Position numbers and translations under genes: made by a program. From assembly GCA_016191115.1 (NCBI GenBank), contig JACPPG010000050.1:76390-140389 (forward strand): DNA of 64,000 bases, written 5' to 3'. This stretch comes from Planctomycetia bacterium. GTDB lineage: Bacteria; Planctomycetota; Planctomycetia; Pirellulales; JACPPG01. This document shows, one piece after another, positions 45,527 to 54,599 of the stretch; within the stretch, counting starts at the first letter, position 1, and each line of letters begins with the position of its first letter. The notes beneath the pieces were generated by a model that did no database searches, had not been told where the DNA came from, and was given only the letters and a program-made list of their open reading frames with translations.

Positions 45527-47623
45527 TCACTGCCCCGCGCGCGGGCGCGGTCGCCATTGGCGCGGCGCAGCCGCGCTTTCAACACACCCGCGCTGCACGT
45601 CTTCGTCCGTCAAATGGAAGATGCGCGTCGCATACGACACATCTGCCACCGCTGCGAATCGTTGAAAGCGTGACAGATCGAAATGGCGCGCCGGCACGTC
45701 GGCGAACCGGCCGCTGGGCGACAAGGGACGCAGCGCCGACCCGCGAAGATAGTTGACATCGATCGCGTACCAGCCGGGCTGCAGACCTTGGTCTTCTGTT
45801 GCGTCCTCTTTTGCATCGCCCGCCTCACTCGATCGCAGCGGCGGCAGCGCGAACGCGATGCCGGCGATTTCGGGGTTCACAAAGCCGAAATGGGCCAGAT
45901 AAAACGGCCGCGCTTCCGGGTGTGCGTCGTACCACTCCTTCAGATACAGAAGGTCCTGACCCCAGGCGATGCTGCTATCCAAGAGGTGTTCGTGGCCGTG
46001 CGCGGGGCCGCCCACCAGCTCGTTGAAGTACGACAGGCTGTGCGGATAGTAGTAGAGGCTGCTGGCGATCGACCACGCGAGGGCCGCGACGACGAGCATG
46101 GCCGGCAGCCGGCGGCCGGCAGTGGGCAGCGGACCAGCAGGCAGCGGGCGGCAGGCCGTAGGCCGTACGAGCGCGTGGAAGAGAAGCGCCGATTTGCTCG
46201 CCCAGATAAATAGAAACGGAAACATCGGCAGCACGTAGCGGAAGTGGATGCTGAAGCCGGTCTGTGAGCTGACGAGCGCGAGCAGTGCGGCCGCAGGCAG
46301 GAGCACCAACATCTCGTCGCGCCAGGAGCAATGTTGGCCGCCAGCAGATGTGGATGTAGGGTGCTCTGCGAGCACCGATTCAATCGATGGCGACTTTGCT
46401 TGCGAGAGGTCGGTGCGCGCAGCGCACCCGACAACGGCCATGCGGCGGCAGCGGGCAAGCGATATGCCGCCCGCCAAAAAGACCAAGAGCCACGTGCCCA
46501 GCGGCACCTTGATCGCCAGGCCGTAGAGATAGAAGTACCACCAGCCGCGGTCGCGCCACTCGCCGTGCAGATAGGAGCGCATGCCGCGCTCGAAATCGAC
46601 CTTTTGCGCGTCGATCCCTTGTACGTAGTTGGCCGGTAGGGGCAGGGGCAGCGAACCGAGAAAAGAGTCACCAAAACGGTTGCCGGCGACCAGTGCCCTA
46701 TCGCTTTTTGGCGCGCCCGCGAGCATGCGGCTTTGAAAGCGGTAATCGCGCAACGTGCGGCCGGAGCCTTCAAAGCCGTAACCGAGATTGATGATGTAGA
46801 CGCTGAGAACGGCGGTCACTAGCAGCATGCCCGCCTCGCGCAGCCACACTGCCCAGGAGAGGGGGACAGTCCCATTTTGCGTCGAGTACGCCGCAAAATC
46901 GGGACAGTCCCCGGCAGTTCTCGCGCTGCGCCCCTTCCGATCCGGCAAACGATACACAAGCCACAAGACGGGCCACAGTGGATAGAACACCAAGAGCGTC
47001 GTCTTCGTGAGCTCGGCAATACCGAGAACGAGGCCGGTCAGAATCGCGCGCCGCCACGTCGGCTGTTTCAGCCAATGCCAGAACGTGTAGCACGCCGCCA
47101 CCGCAAGCGCCGCGGCCGGAACGTCAGGCATGATCAAAGGCGCGTTCCCCAAAATGTTCGGGCAGAAGCACCAGAGCGCCATCGCCGCCAGGCCGGCCGC
47201 CGCGCCGTAAAGCTCGCGCGCCCACCGATAACAGATCCACGCACCCGCGAGGCTAAAAGGAATGCACGCCCAGCGGCCGAGCGTGTACAGCCAGAACGTG
47301 CGAAAGCCGTTGGCGTTGACGAAGTCGATGCCCACAGTCGTTTCGCTGCGCGTCAACGGGTCGGTGCTGTACGTGGACCATTTGACCGCCGGGCCGGCGA
47401 GCATTACCGGCAGCGCGGCCACCATCCGCGCGAGCGGTGGGTTGACGCGATACAGGTCAAAACGCCCGAATTGCCAGTGGCTGATGCCCGCCGGCAGATG
47501 GCCGACCTCGGACATGACCGGGCTGTGCCGATAGGCGCTCCAGGCAAGCAGGGCCGTGTGCACGGCGAGCAACAAGACGGCAAGGCATGCCACGCGGCCG
47601 CGGCGCCGTATGCCTCGCCCCAT
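45527..47623 (-). CDS. GT39-like membrane glycosyltransferase (ArnT/PMT type)
   Basis: This protein of about 698 residues has many membrane helices. Near its N-terminus it carries the GT39 pattern, with the catalytic-type acid in MSEVGHLPAGISHWQFGRFD and RVNPPLARMVAALPV, then MPDVPAAALAVAACYTFWHW. It would transfer a sugar from a polyprenyl-phosphate donor outside the cytoplasmic membrane. Three stretches look like repeats that were taken into the frame: about residue 240-260 (GDCPDFAAYSTQNGTVPLS), about 405-435 (RTDLSQAKSPSIESVL) and about 500 (RPLPAGPLPTAGRRLPA). The start at 47623 (ATG) is used; an upstream GTG is possible. Confidence 0.82.
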   Translation of the reverse strand: MGRGIRRRGRVACLAVLLLAVHTALLAWSAYRHSPVMSEVGHLPAGISHWQFGRFDLYRVNPPLARMVAALPVMLAGPAVKWSTYSTDPLTRSETTVGIDFVNANGFRTFWLYTLGRWACIPFSLAGAWICYRWARELYGAAAGLAAMALWCFCPNILGNAPLIMPDVPAAALAVAACYTFWHWLKQPTWRRAILTGLVLGIAELTKTTLLVFYPLWPVLWLVYRLPDRKGRSARTAGDCPDFAAYSTQNGTVPLSWAVWLREAGMLLVTAVLSVYIINLGYGFEGSGRTLRDYRFQSRMLAGAPKSDRALVAGNRFGDSFLGSLPLPLPANYVQGIDAQKVDFERGMRSYLHGEWRDRGWWYFYLYGLAIKVPLGTWLLVFLAGGISLARCRRMAVVGCAARTDLSQAKSPSIESVLAEHPTSTSAGGQHCSWRDEMLVLLPAAALLALVSSQTGFSIHFRYVLPMFPFLFIWASKSALLFHALVRPTACRPLPAGPLPTAGRRLPAMLVVAALAWSIASSLYYYPHSLSYFNELVGGPAHGHEHLLDSSIAWGQDLLYLKEWYDAHPEARPFYLAHFGFVNPEIAGIAFALPPLRSSEAGDAKEDATEDQGLQPGWYAIDVNYLRGSALRPLSPSGRFADVPARHFDLSRFQRFAAVADVSYATRIFHLTDEDVQRGCVESAAAPRQWRPRPRAGQ
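46355..46430. repeat. GGGTGC..GCACC repeat inside the GT39 gene
   Basis: TGTAGGGTGCTCTGCGAGCA with CC, and GGTGCGCGCAGCGCACCC, are two hairpins about 45 bases apart. They lie in the coding frame of the glycosyltransferase at a loop between membrane helices. Confidence 0.6.
46855..46923. repeat. GGGGACAGTCCC palindrome inside the GT39 gene
   Basis: GGGGGACAGTCCCATTTTGC and GCAAAATCGGGACAGTCCCC are inverted copies around a short centre. Outer ends AGGAGA and CAGTTCTC resemble the ends of the 13973 MITE family. The frame stays open through the whole element. Confidence 0.75.
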
Positions 47624-47753
47624 GTTGCGAATCGATTTACACACGGCAATGCCTGGCGCGCTGACAAGGCCTCACGATCGCATAGCATGAACGCGGAAGA
47701 TGCGCAGTATGCGCGTCCGCATGAACGACGGCAAACATATCCGCACCGGCGCC

Positions 47754-47953
47754 AGGAGAACTGCAAAGTCCTGGGAGAGGGGGGTCAGGCACAGGGCCAT
47801 CCTGTTTTTCAAAATGGCGAGGCGGGAAAATGGGACTGGCTCCGAGCATAAACAGCGCAAGTCCTTTCAGACCAACGTTGCGTCTCGGTGCCTGTCCCAC
47901 TTTCCCGCCGGTGCGCCGCCGGCAAGCTTGAATCTGTGAACGGCAGTTCTCCT
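47754..47953. mobile_element. Second-family MITE carrying an inserted 157-bp MITE
   Basis: The left end AGGAGAACTGCAAAGTCC and right end GCAGTTCTCCT belong to the 13973 family. Between them lies copy e of the 157-bp family, and the rest of the outer element's interior is missing. CACCGGCGC flanks the composite at 47744-47752 and 47956-47964. Confidence 0.78.
47792..47944 (-). mobile_element. 157-bp MITE, copy e (inside another element)
   Basis: It is in reverse orientation to copies a-d, starts CAGGGCCATC, and loses its last four bases at the junction with CAGTTCTCCT. It has no own target duplication. Confidence 0.82.
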
Positions 47954-47990
47954 GCCACCGGCGCGGAAGAATCTCAGGGGCGAGGGAGAG

Positions 47991-49907
47991 TTACTCGCGC
48001 GCGTCTTCCAGATACGTGTAGCCTTGCAGGCCTTCTTCGTAGAAGCGGGTCAGGCGGCCGGCTTGTTGGAAGTCGAGACGGTTTTCGCGCACCGCCATTT
48101 CCACGTCGTTGCGAAACTGTCGGATCAAATCGTTGGGGTCGAACTCGACGTAGTCGAGCACTTCCCGGACCGTGTCCCCCTTGATGACCGTCTCCAGCAC
48201 GATCTCACCGTTGTCGCCCAGACTGACGTGCACGGCGTTGGTGTCGCCAAATAGATTGTGCATGTCGCCGAGGATTTCCTGATAAGCGCCCAGGAGAAAC
48301 GCGCCCAGGAAATACGGCTCGCCATTGAACGCGTGCAAGGGCAGCGTCCGCTTCACGTCGCGGCGATCGATGAAGGAGTCGATCTTGCCGTCCGAGTCGC
48401 AGGTGATGTCGCCCAGCACCGCGTGGTGCGCCGGCCGCTCGTTCAGACGGTGGATCGGCATCACCGGGAAAAGCTGCTTGATGGCCCAACTGTCGGGCAT
48501 CGACTGGAACAGCGAGAAATTGCAGAAGTACGTCTCGCTCAGCATCGCGTCCAGGCCCAACAGGTCCTCGGGCACGAAGTCCAACTGACGCACCAGCCGC
48601 TGCATCTTGCGGCAGATGGCCCAGAACAGGTTCTCGGCCAGGCTGCGTTGATCGATCGACAGGTAGCCGCCCGTGAACAGGCTCATCGCCATATCGAGCG
48701 CCTGCTGCGCGTCGTGATAGCTCTCCAGCAGGTTGCGGGCGTTGAGGTTGTTGAGCGCGCCGTACAAGTCGACGATCGGCTGCTCGGCCTCCGGCGGGGG
48801 CTCGCTGGGCACCTCGCTTTCGCCCAGCCCGGAGACGCCCAGCACGTTGAACACAAGAGCGCTGTGGTAGGCGACGATAGCCCGGCCGCTTTCGGAGACG
48901 ATCGTGGGGTGGGGCACGCCGGCGTCGTCGCACACGCTTTGGATGTGGTAGACGACGTCGTTGGCGTATTCCTGCAGGGAGTAATTGACGCTGGACTCGA
49001 AATTGGTCTGCGAGCCGTCGTAGTCGACGCCCAATCCGCCGCCCACGTCGAGATACTCGAGCCCCGCGCCGCGCGAGTACAGCTCGGCGTAGACGCGGGC
49101 CGCTTCGTTGAGCGCCTGCTTGATGTGGCGGATGTTGGGGATCTGGCTTCCCAGGTGGAAGTGCAAGAGCTTGAAGCAGTCGTGCATGTCCTGCTGCTTG
49201 AGCTCCTCAAGCGCGCGGAGGATTTCGCTGACGGTGAGGCCGAACTTGGAGCGGAACCCGCCGGAGCTTTGCCAGCGGCCGCCGGCCTTGGCGGCCAGCT
49301 TGACGCGCATGCCGATTTGGGGGCGCACGCCCACTTTGCGCGCGTACTCGAGGATCAGGCCCAGCTCGGTGTACTTCTCGACGACGGGGATCACCTGGCG
49401 GCCGATCTTCTGCGCCATCATCGCCATCTCGATGAACTCGGCGTCCTTGAACCCGTTGCAAATGATGGGCGTCTCATTGGACGCAAGCGCCACGACGGCC
49501 AGCAACTCCGGCTTCGAGCCGGCCTCGAGCCCGAAATGGAACGGCTTCCCGAAGTTCAGCACCTCTTCGACCACCTGCCGCTGCTGATTGACCTTGATCG
49601 GGTAGACGCAGAAATAGTTGCCGCGAAACTGATGGTCCTTCATCGCCTGGGAGAAGGCGGAATGGATCTCGCTCAGCCGGTGCTTGAGCACGTCGGCAAA
49701 GCGGACCAGGATCGGCAGGTCGATGCCGCGGAGCTGCAACGAGTCGATCAATTCCTTCAGGTCGATCGACCGCTGCGGGTCCTTGGTCGGATGGGCGTGA
49801 AGGTGCCCCGACTCGTCGATCGAGAAGTACCCTGCTCCCCAGCGTCCCACTTCGTACAGATCAGCGGCGTCGGACACCGACCAAGGCTTCACCTGCTGGT
49901 CGAGCAT
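47991..49907 (-). CDS. speA: Biosynthetic arginine decarboxylase
   Basis: The 638-residue PLP enzyme turns arginine into agmatine and CO2, the first step of the agmatine route to putrescine and spermidine. Markers are the PLP lysine in CVYPIKVNQQ near residue 100, the HFHLGSQIPNI block, EYLDVGGGLGVDYDGS in the phosphate-binding part and CDSDGKID near the C-terminus. Length and end-to-end order match SpeA. The ATG at 49907 has GGAGA upstream. No other polyamine gene is visible in the window. Confidence 0.95.
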   Translation of the reverse strand: MLDQQVKPWSVSDAADLYEVGRWGAGYFSIDESGHLHAHPTKDPQRSIDLKELIDSLQLRGIDLPILVRFADVLKHRLSEIHSAFSQAMKDHQFRGNYFCVYPIKVNQQRQVVEEVLNFGKPFHFGLEAGSKPELLAVVALASNETPIICNGFKDAEFIEMAMMAQKIGRQVIPVVEKYTELGLILEYARKVGVRPQIGMRVKLAAKAGGRWQSSGGFRSKFGLTVSEILRALEELKQQDMHDCFKLLHFHLGSQIPNIRHIKQALNEAARVYAELYSRGAGLEYLDVGGGLGVDYDGSQTNFESSVNYSLQEYANDVVYHIQSVCDDAGVPHPTIVSESGRAIVAYHSALVFNVLGVSGLGESEVPSEPPPEAEQPIVDLYGALNNLNARNLLESYHDAQQALDMAMSLFTGGYLSIDQRSLAENLFWAICRKMQRLVRQLDFVPEDLLGLDAMLSETYFCNFSLFQSMPDSWAIKQLFPVMPIHRLNERPAHHAVLGDITCDSDGKIDSFIDRRDVKRTLPLHAFNGEPYFLGAFLLGAYQEILGDMHNLFGDTNAVHVSLGDNGEIVLETVIKGDTVREVLDYVEFDPNDLIRQFRNDVEMAVRENRLDFQQAGRLTRFYEEGLQGYTYLEDARE

Positions 49908-50025
49908 CGTCTGGATGTCTCCGTTGGGGAAGGAAATCGAAGCGAATATGTTATCTTATACGAGTTTGGGGCAAGGTCGAGCGCGTTTTTGTCTCGAAAT
50001 GTGCGATCGAGGCACGCGCGCGCAT

Positions 50026-50120
50026 GGGAGGGCGAGGCCGGGCGAGGCTCCCGCCGAGCCGCGCGCCGCCTAGTGACGCATCGATTGCCATTCGCGGCTC
50101 GGCAGGAGTCTCGCCCTCCC
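50026..50120. repeat. GGGAGGGCGAGG hairpin, second copy
   Basis: The arms are GGGAGGGCGAGG plus CTCCCGCCGAGCCGCG on the left and CGCGGCTCGGCAGGAGTCTC plus GCCCTCCC on the right, with a 10-base insert in the left arm. It lies between the divergent speA and 50142 genes, as the 5091 copy lies between another divergent pair. Confidence 0.8.
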
Positions 50121-50141
50121 GGATTCAAGGACCCACTGCAC

Positions 50142-51053
50142 GTGACCGCACTGAGATGGATCGCCAGCAGCTCGGCGAGCGCCCTGCACGCGGCGGCGGC
50201 GCTGCTGCGTGAGCAGCCCCTGGTCGACGGCAATCTGGCTGCCGCGCTCGCCAGCCCCGTGTCCGGCCTGCGAGAGGTCCTGATTGACGAGGCCGTGCCG
50301 GTTGAGGGGTTTTTAGGGCATGCCGTGCCGCTCTCGGCGGGCATCGAGAACTACCGGGAGTTGGCGGCGCTGGTGGTGAAGAAGGTCGCGTGGCGCGACG
50401 CCGGCGAGCGCATCTCCAGCCGGCTGGCCGCCGCGATCGCCGATATCGAGGCGTCCTTTCGGCAAGCCGTACCCGACTGTCTCGAACAGCTTGAGCTTCG
50501 CTTTCCGCCGCTCCGCGAGCAGTGGGAGGCCCGCGGGCCGGGTCTGTTGGCGGCGATGGGCCGGCTGACCGACGCGGAGCTGCTGGTCGAGCAGGCCGAC
50601 ATCGTACTTGTGCACCCTGCGCAGGGCGGCGGCGGCGAGGCGCACATGCCTTACAACTCCGTGAGCTTCGAGGCGGTGCTCGCCAACCCACAATCGCGAC
50701 TGCCCGAGGTGGTCCGGTTGGGTTGGCTTCTGTCGACGTTGAACTTGGACCTGCCGAAGCACAGCGAGCTTGTGCCCTCGGCACGGCTACCGTGGTTGGC
50801 CAAGATGGCGATGGTCCCGCCGGCGCTAGCGGCCGCCGAACACGTCGAGCTGGCCGCGGGGGACGAAGCGTCGCTGCGGCTAGCCCTGACCGCCTGGCGG
50901 CTGGCAATGCCCGAGCGGCCCGACGCGGCCGACACGCTCGCGGCCTGGTGGCGGACTTGCCAGGAGTCGCCGACCAGTTGGCCGGTGGCCCTGGCGGCAC
51001 TAGATCGCATGCTGGAGGAAAGCAGGCAGCAGGCGGGTAGCGATGCTCAATGA
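50142..51053 (+). CDS. Conserved hypothetical protein
   Basis: This 303-residue, Ala/Leu-rich and mainly helical protein starts at a GTG (50142) with AAGGA upstream. I do not recognise a named domain. The block HMPYNSVSFEAVLANPQSRL followed by PEVVRLGWLLSTLNLDLP looks like a conserved core. There is no signal peptide or membrane helix. The frame is open far upstream, but only as antisense of speA. Divergent from speA; its function is unknown. Confidence 0.62.
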   Translation: MTALRWIASSSASALHAAAALLREQPLVDGNLAAALASPVSGLREVLIDEAVPVEGFLGHAVPLSAGIENYRELAALVVKKVAWRDAGERISSRLAAAIADIEASFRQAVPDCLEQLELRFPPLREQWEARGPGLLAAMGRLTDAELLVEQADIVLVHPAQGGGGEAHMPYNSVSFEAVLANPQSRLPEVVRLGWLLSTLNLDLPKHSELVPSARLPWLAKMAMVPPALAAAEHVELAAGDEASLRLALTAWRLAMPERPDAADTLAAWWRTCQESPTSWPVALAALDRMLEESRQQAGSDAQ

Positions 51054-51269
51054 TGGACGCGGAAGATGGCCGGCCGCCTGCACGATTCGCCGCAGGCCCG
51101 AGGCGCTGGTCGTGAAGGCCTTGCCACGGCCCGCCTGGTTATAGGTCCAGCCGGCGCGAGAGTGGCAATCGATCCACTCGCAAGCGGTGAGTGCCCGCAA
51201 TCAATATACTGGGCGGAGATCGGTCAGCTTTGTCGACGCGCGGCGCGGAAAGGCAAAACGAGCGTTGGC

Positions 51270-51426
51270 CAGGGCCATTCTGTTTTTCAAAATGGCGAGG
51301 CGGGAAAATAGGACTGGCTCCGAGCATAAACAGCGCAAGTCCTTTCAGGCCAACGTTGCGTCTTGGTGCCTGTCCCACTTTCCCGCCGGTGCGCCGCCGG
51401 CAAGCTTGAATCTGTGAACGGCCCTG
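51270..51426 (-). mobile_element. 157-bp MITE, copy f
   Basis: This full-length reverse copy starts CAGGGCCATT and ends GGCCCTG. It is flanked by the exact duplication GAGCGTTGGC at 51260-51269 and 51427-51436. The rest of the gap 51054-51471 holds no gene that I can support. Confidence 0.9.
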
Positions 51427-51471
51427 GAGCGTTGGCCACCCGTATTGACCGTGTTGAGCAGAAGGCAATAG

Positions 51472-52038
51472 ACTGAAAAGCGTGGCTCCCATTTCTCTCA
51501 TCTCTATTTTTTCGGGATACGGCTCGGGCGTCTGGAGACGCTGGACGTCAGGGGTTGCGCAAAATTGGAATCCTTGCCGGACGGGATCCGCGTGCGACTG
51601 TGGATCGACGTGGCGCGCTCGGCATTGCGCGCCCTTCCCTGGTCCTTGCGACGCGTTGCCGTGCGATGGAACGGCATGCAAGTGCCCGACCGTGTGGCCT
51701 TCGGCGACCCGGACGACATCGGCGTGGCGGAGATCGTTGGCGAGCCGAACCTCGCTTATCGCAGCGTGCTGCTGGAGAGAGTCGGCCTCGATTGGCTCGT
51801 CGATCACGCGCGGGCGGCGGTTGTCGATCGCGACCTCGATGCCGGCGGAGAGCGGCGGCTGCTGCGGATTCCGTTTGCTGGCGGCGAGGATGTGACGTGC
51901 GTCGAAGTCCGCTGTCCCACGACGGGCCACCGTTACGTCCTGCGCGTTCCGCCCCAGATGCAAACGTGCCGCCAGGCCGTGGCCTGGACCGCCGGGTTCA
52001 GCAACCCGAGCGACTACCAGCCGGTTGCCGAGACGTGA
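51472..52038 (+). pseudogene. C-terminal remnant of a DUF6745-like protein
   Basis: The frame opens at 51472 and ends at 52038 without a convincing start codon (first candidate TTG at 51565). The readable part (LETLDVRGCAKLESLPDGIR, then SVLLERVGLDWLVDHARAA, LLRIPFAGGEDVTCVEVRCP and YVLRVPPQMQTCRQAVAWTA) looks like the C-terminal half of DUF6745 proteins, which normally have a longer N-terminus. The region before it is a MITE. It is therefore best read as a gene relic. Function unknown. Confidence 0.6.
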
Positions 52039-52080
52039 CTCGCGGGGGCCGCCGCGCCGACAACGAACGGTTTGGCTTAG

Positions 52081-52428
52081 CGGTTCCAGCGGTGGCGCTA
52101 CACGAAGGACCGACCGATCAATTATGTCCTGTGGCTCGCCGCGGAGCGGAACTACGTCTGTGCCCGCGCGCAGGCGATTCGCGATTGGAACAAGCCGCAG
52201 GACGTGAGCGAGGACGCGGTCGTGGAGAGGTGGGAAGAAGTCGCGCCCGGCGTCTGGCTGCCGGCCCACATCAGCGTCGTCGATTGCGCGCTCAAAGGCG
52301 GCAAGCTCGAACGCTACGCCGTAAGGTCCATTCCTGAAACTTTCCTGATCGGCAAGGACGGCCTCGTCGTAGCGCATGGCACGCTCGACCAGATCCTATC
52401 AAAGGTGGCCGAACTCCGCAGTCCGTGA
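52081..52428 (+). pseudogene. Chimeric remnant ending in a redoxin C-terminus
   Basis: The open frame follows a stop at 52080. The first part (PINYVLWLAAERNYVCARAQ and WEEVAPGVWLPAHISVVDC) resembles planctomycete secreted proteins. The last 33 residues (YAVRSIPETFLIGKDGLVVA) are the end of a TlpA/thioredoxin-like domain, without its active-site cysteines. A GTG at 52204 could start a 74-residue product, but the piece looks like fused debris of two genes. Confidence 0.55.
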
Positions 52429-52447
52429 ACGACGACGACGGCCCAGC

Positions 52448-54463
52448 CTATACCGGCCGGATTTCCACCCGCGCGTCGTTGAAGCATGCGCCCGCCCCCA
52501 GGTCGGTCAGCGTGTCGGGCGCAAGCGCGTTGGCCGTCTGGCCGTTCGCCGTGTGTTTGGCCCACAGGCCCTTGGGGAGCATGGCCACGCCGGGCCGCAG
52601 CTCGTCGTTTATCTCCGCGACGCACCGCACCTCGCCCGCGCCGTTGAAGACGCGCACCGGATCTCCGTCGGCCACGCCGCGCGCGGCCGCGTCGGCCGGG
52701 TGGATGCCGACCGGCACTTGCTTCCGCACGCGCTGGTAGAGCGTCGACGAAATCGCATCCGACGTGCTGGGCGAGATCAGCGACAGGGGAAACGCGCCGG
52801 TGGCCGGGTCGGCCGTGTAACCGTACAGGCCCGCGGGCGCTTCGCGATCGAGCGCGGCGGGGCATAGGTCGATCTTGCGGTCCGGCGTGGCGGGGAAGAC
52901 GTCGACGAACAGCACCGGCCGATCGCCGCACGCGGGCGCCGCCCGGCCCGTCCGCTCGAGATCGGCGGCGATCCGTGCGCCGTCGCGCGACGTGGCGACG
53001 ATCGCCCGCATTAACTCCGCGGGCGTCTCCGGCTCGCCTGGACGGGCCACGCCCAGCCGCCGGCACAACTCGGCAAACAGCCAGTAGTTGGGGCGCGCCT
53101 CGCCGACCGGCTCGATCACCGGGTCAATCCATTCCAGCGATATGGCCCCGTAGCTGCGCTTGAGCTCGTTGTGCTCCAGGAACGTCGTCGCCGGCAAGAG
53201 GACGTCGGCGTAGCGGGCCGTGTCGGTCAGCACCTGCTCGTGAACGATCGTGAACAGGTCCTCGCGCGCGAGGCCCGCCCGCACTTTGGTTTGAGCCGGC
53301 AGCGTGGCCAGCGGGTTGCAGTCGTAGACGAACAGGGCGCGGATCGGTGGCGCGAAGCCCGGCGCGAGCGCCTCGCCGACGCGATTCATATTGATCAAGC
53401 GCGTCGCCGGCGGGGGCTCGCAGGCGGCGGCCGCCGGGTCCATATCCCAAGCGAATGAATTGGACATGGTGAATCCGCCGCCGCGGACGCCGAACTTGCC
53501 CGCCACCGCCGGAAGCGCAAGCACCGCGGCCACGGCCGAGCCGCCGTTGCGGTTGCGCTCGATCCCCCAGCCGCACCGCACGACCGCGGGCGTGCTGTCG
53601 GCGTACAGCCGCGTCAGCCGCTCGATATCCGCGGCCGCCACGCCCGCCACATCCGCCGCCCGCCCGTAGCTCCACGCTCTCGCGCGATCGCGGAGCGCTT
53701 CGGTGTTGCGGGCGTGCGCGCTGAGGAAACCCAAATCGGCGCGGCCCGACTCAAAGAGGCCATTGATCATCGAAAGCGCCACTGGCAGGTCGGTCCCCGG
53801 CCGGACGGCAAGGTGCAGGTCGGCCTGCCGCGCCAGCGGCGTCCGCCGCGGATCGACGACCACCAATTTGGCGCCGTTCTCTTTGGCCCGCCGCAAGTAC
53901 GGCACCAGGTGGATACCCGACACCGCCGGGTTGCACCCCCAGACGATGATCAAGCGGGCCTGGGGGTAATCGTCATACGCCACGCCGGGCATTTTGCCGT
54001 ACAGCCCCGTCGACGCCGCTGCCGTGGCCGCGGCACACAGCGTCCGCGCGAGCCGCGATGCGCCGAGCCGATGAAACAGCCGCAGGTCGAGCGGGCCGTG
54101 CGTCAGCCAACCGTTCGACCCGCCGTAGCACAACGGCAGGATCGCCTCGCCGCCATGCTCGTGACGAATCGCCTGCAGCCGCTGGACAACGATATCGAGC
54201 GCCTCGTCCCACGTCGCGCGGCGAAACTGCCCGCTCCCTTTCGGCCCGCTTCGCACCGCCGGATAGCGAACCCGATCTTCGCCGTAGACCAACTCGGTGA
54301 AATGGCGCACCTTGCCGCAGATATAGCCGGCCGTGATCTCGTTGTCGCGGCTGCCGTCGAGCTTCACAACGCGGCCGTCCTCGACCGTGACCGTCAGGCT
54401 GCAAGTGTCGGGGCAGTCCAATACGCAGGTGCTCTTGCGCTCGACGACTTCGAGGGTTGCCAT
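52448..54463 (-). CDS. Molybdopterin-dependent oxidoreductase (DMSO reductase family)
   Basis: The 671-residue protein has an N-terminal [4Fe-4S] site (CVLDCPDTC, then Cys in GYICGKVRHF), the molybdopterin domain with NPAVSGIHLVPYLRRAKENG and VVVDPRRTPLARQADLHLAV, and a C-terminal dinucleotide-binding domain (VGIHPADAAARGVADGDPVR). The layout is that of anaerobic-type formate dehydrogenase/nitrate reductase-like enzymes. It lacks a Tat signal, so it is likely cytoplasmic. The electron partner and substrate are unknown; no electron-transfer subunit is encoded beside it. The ATG at 54463 matches the family start. Confidence 0.9.
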   Translation of the reverse strand: MATLEVVERKSTCVLDCPDTCSLTVTVEDGRVVKLDGSRDNEITAGYICGKVRHFTELVYGEDRVRYPAVRSGPKGSGQFRRATWDEALDIVVQRLQAIRHEHGGEAILPLCYGGSNGWLTHGPLDLRLFHRLGASRLARTLCAAATAAASTGLYGKMPGVAYDDYPQARLIIVWGCNPAVSGIHLVPYLRRAKENGAKLVVVDPRRTPLARQADLHLAVRPGTDLPVALSMINGLFESGRADLGFLSAHARNTEALRDRARAWSYGRAADVAGVAAADIERLTRLYADSTPAVVRCGWGIERNRNGGSAVAAVLALPAVAGKFGVRGGGFTMSNSFAWDMDPAAAACEPPPATRLINMNRVGEALAPGFAPPIRALFVYDCNPLATLPAQTKVRAGLAREDLFTIVHEQVLTDTARYADVLLPATTFLEHNELKRSYGAISLEWIDPVIEPVGEARPNYWLFAELCRRLGVARPGEPETPAELMRAIVATSRDGARIAADLERTGRAAPACGDRPVLFVDVFPATPDRKIDLCPAALDREAPAGLYGYTADPATGAFPLSLISPSTSDAISSTLYQRVRKQVPVGIHPADAAARGVADGDPVRVFNGAGEVRCVAEINDELRPGVAMLPKGLWAKHTANGQTANALAPDTLTDLGAGACFNDARVEIRPV

Positions 54464-54513
54464 GTTTACGATTCCTTGCGATACCCGCCGGTGCGGCGAA
54501 GGTTTTCAGCGCG

Positions 54514-54599
54514 GGTGCCATGCCCACGCTCGCGTGGGCATGCGGATTCGTGGCCCGGCATGGCCAGGTCGGAGTACCTCCGCGGCCATGGCACCCAGG
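54514..54599. repeat. GGCATGGCCA palindromic repeat, copy 3 (double hairpin)
   Basis: A small hairpin GTGCCATGCCCACGCTCGCG plus TGGGCATG is followed by the family unit CCGGCATGGCCAGGTCGGAG and CTCCGCGGCCATGGCACCCA. It lies upstream of the molybdopterin gene. Confidence 0.75.

Noticed and set aside
48258-51053. A 931-codon open frame on the plus strand
   Set aside because: Its first two thirds are antisense to the well-conserved speA gene; only the part from the GTG at 50142 is supported as a gene.
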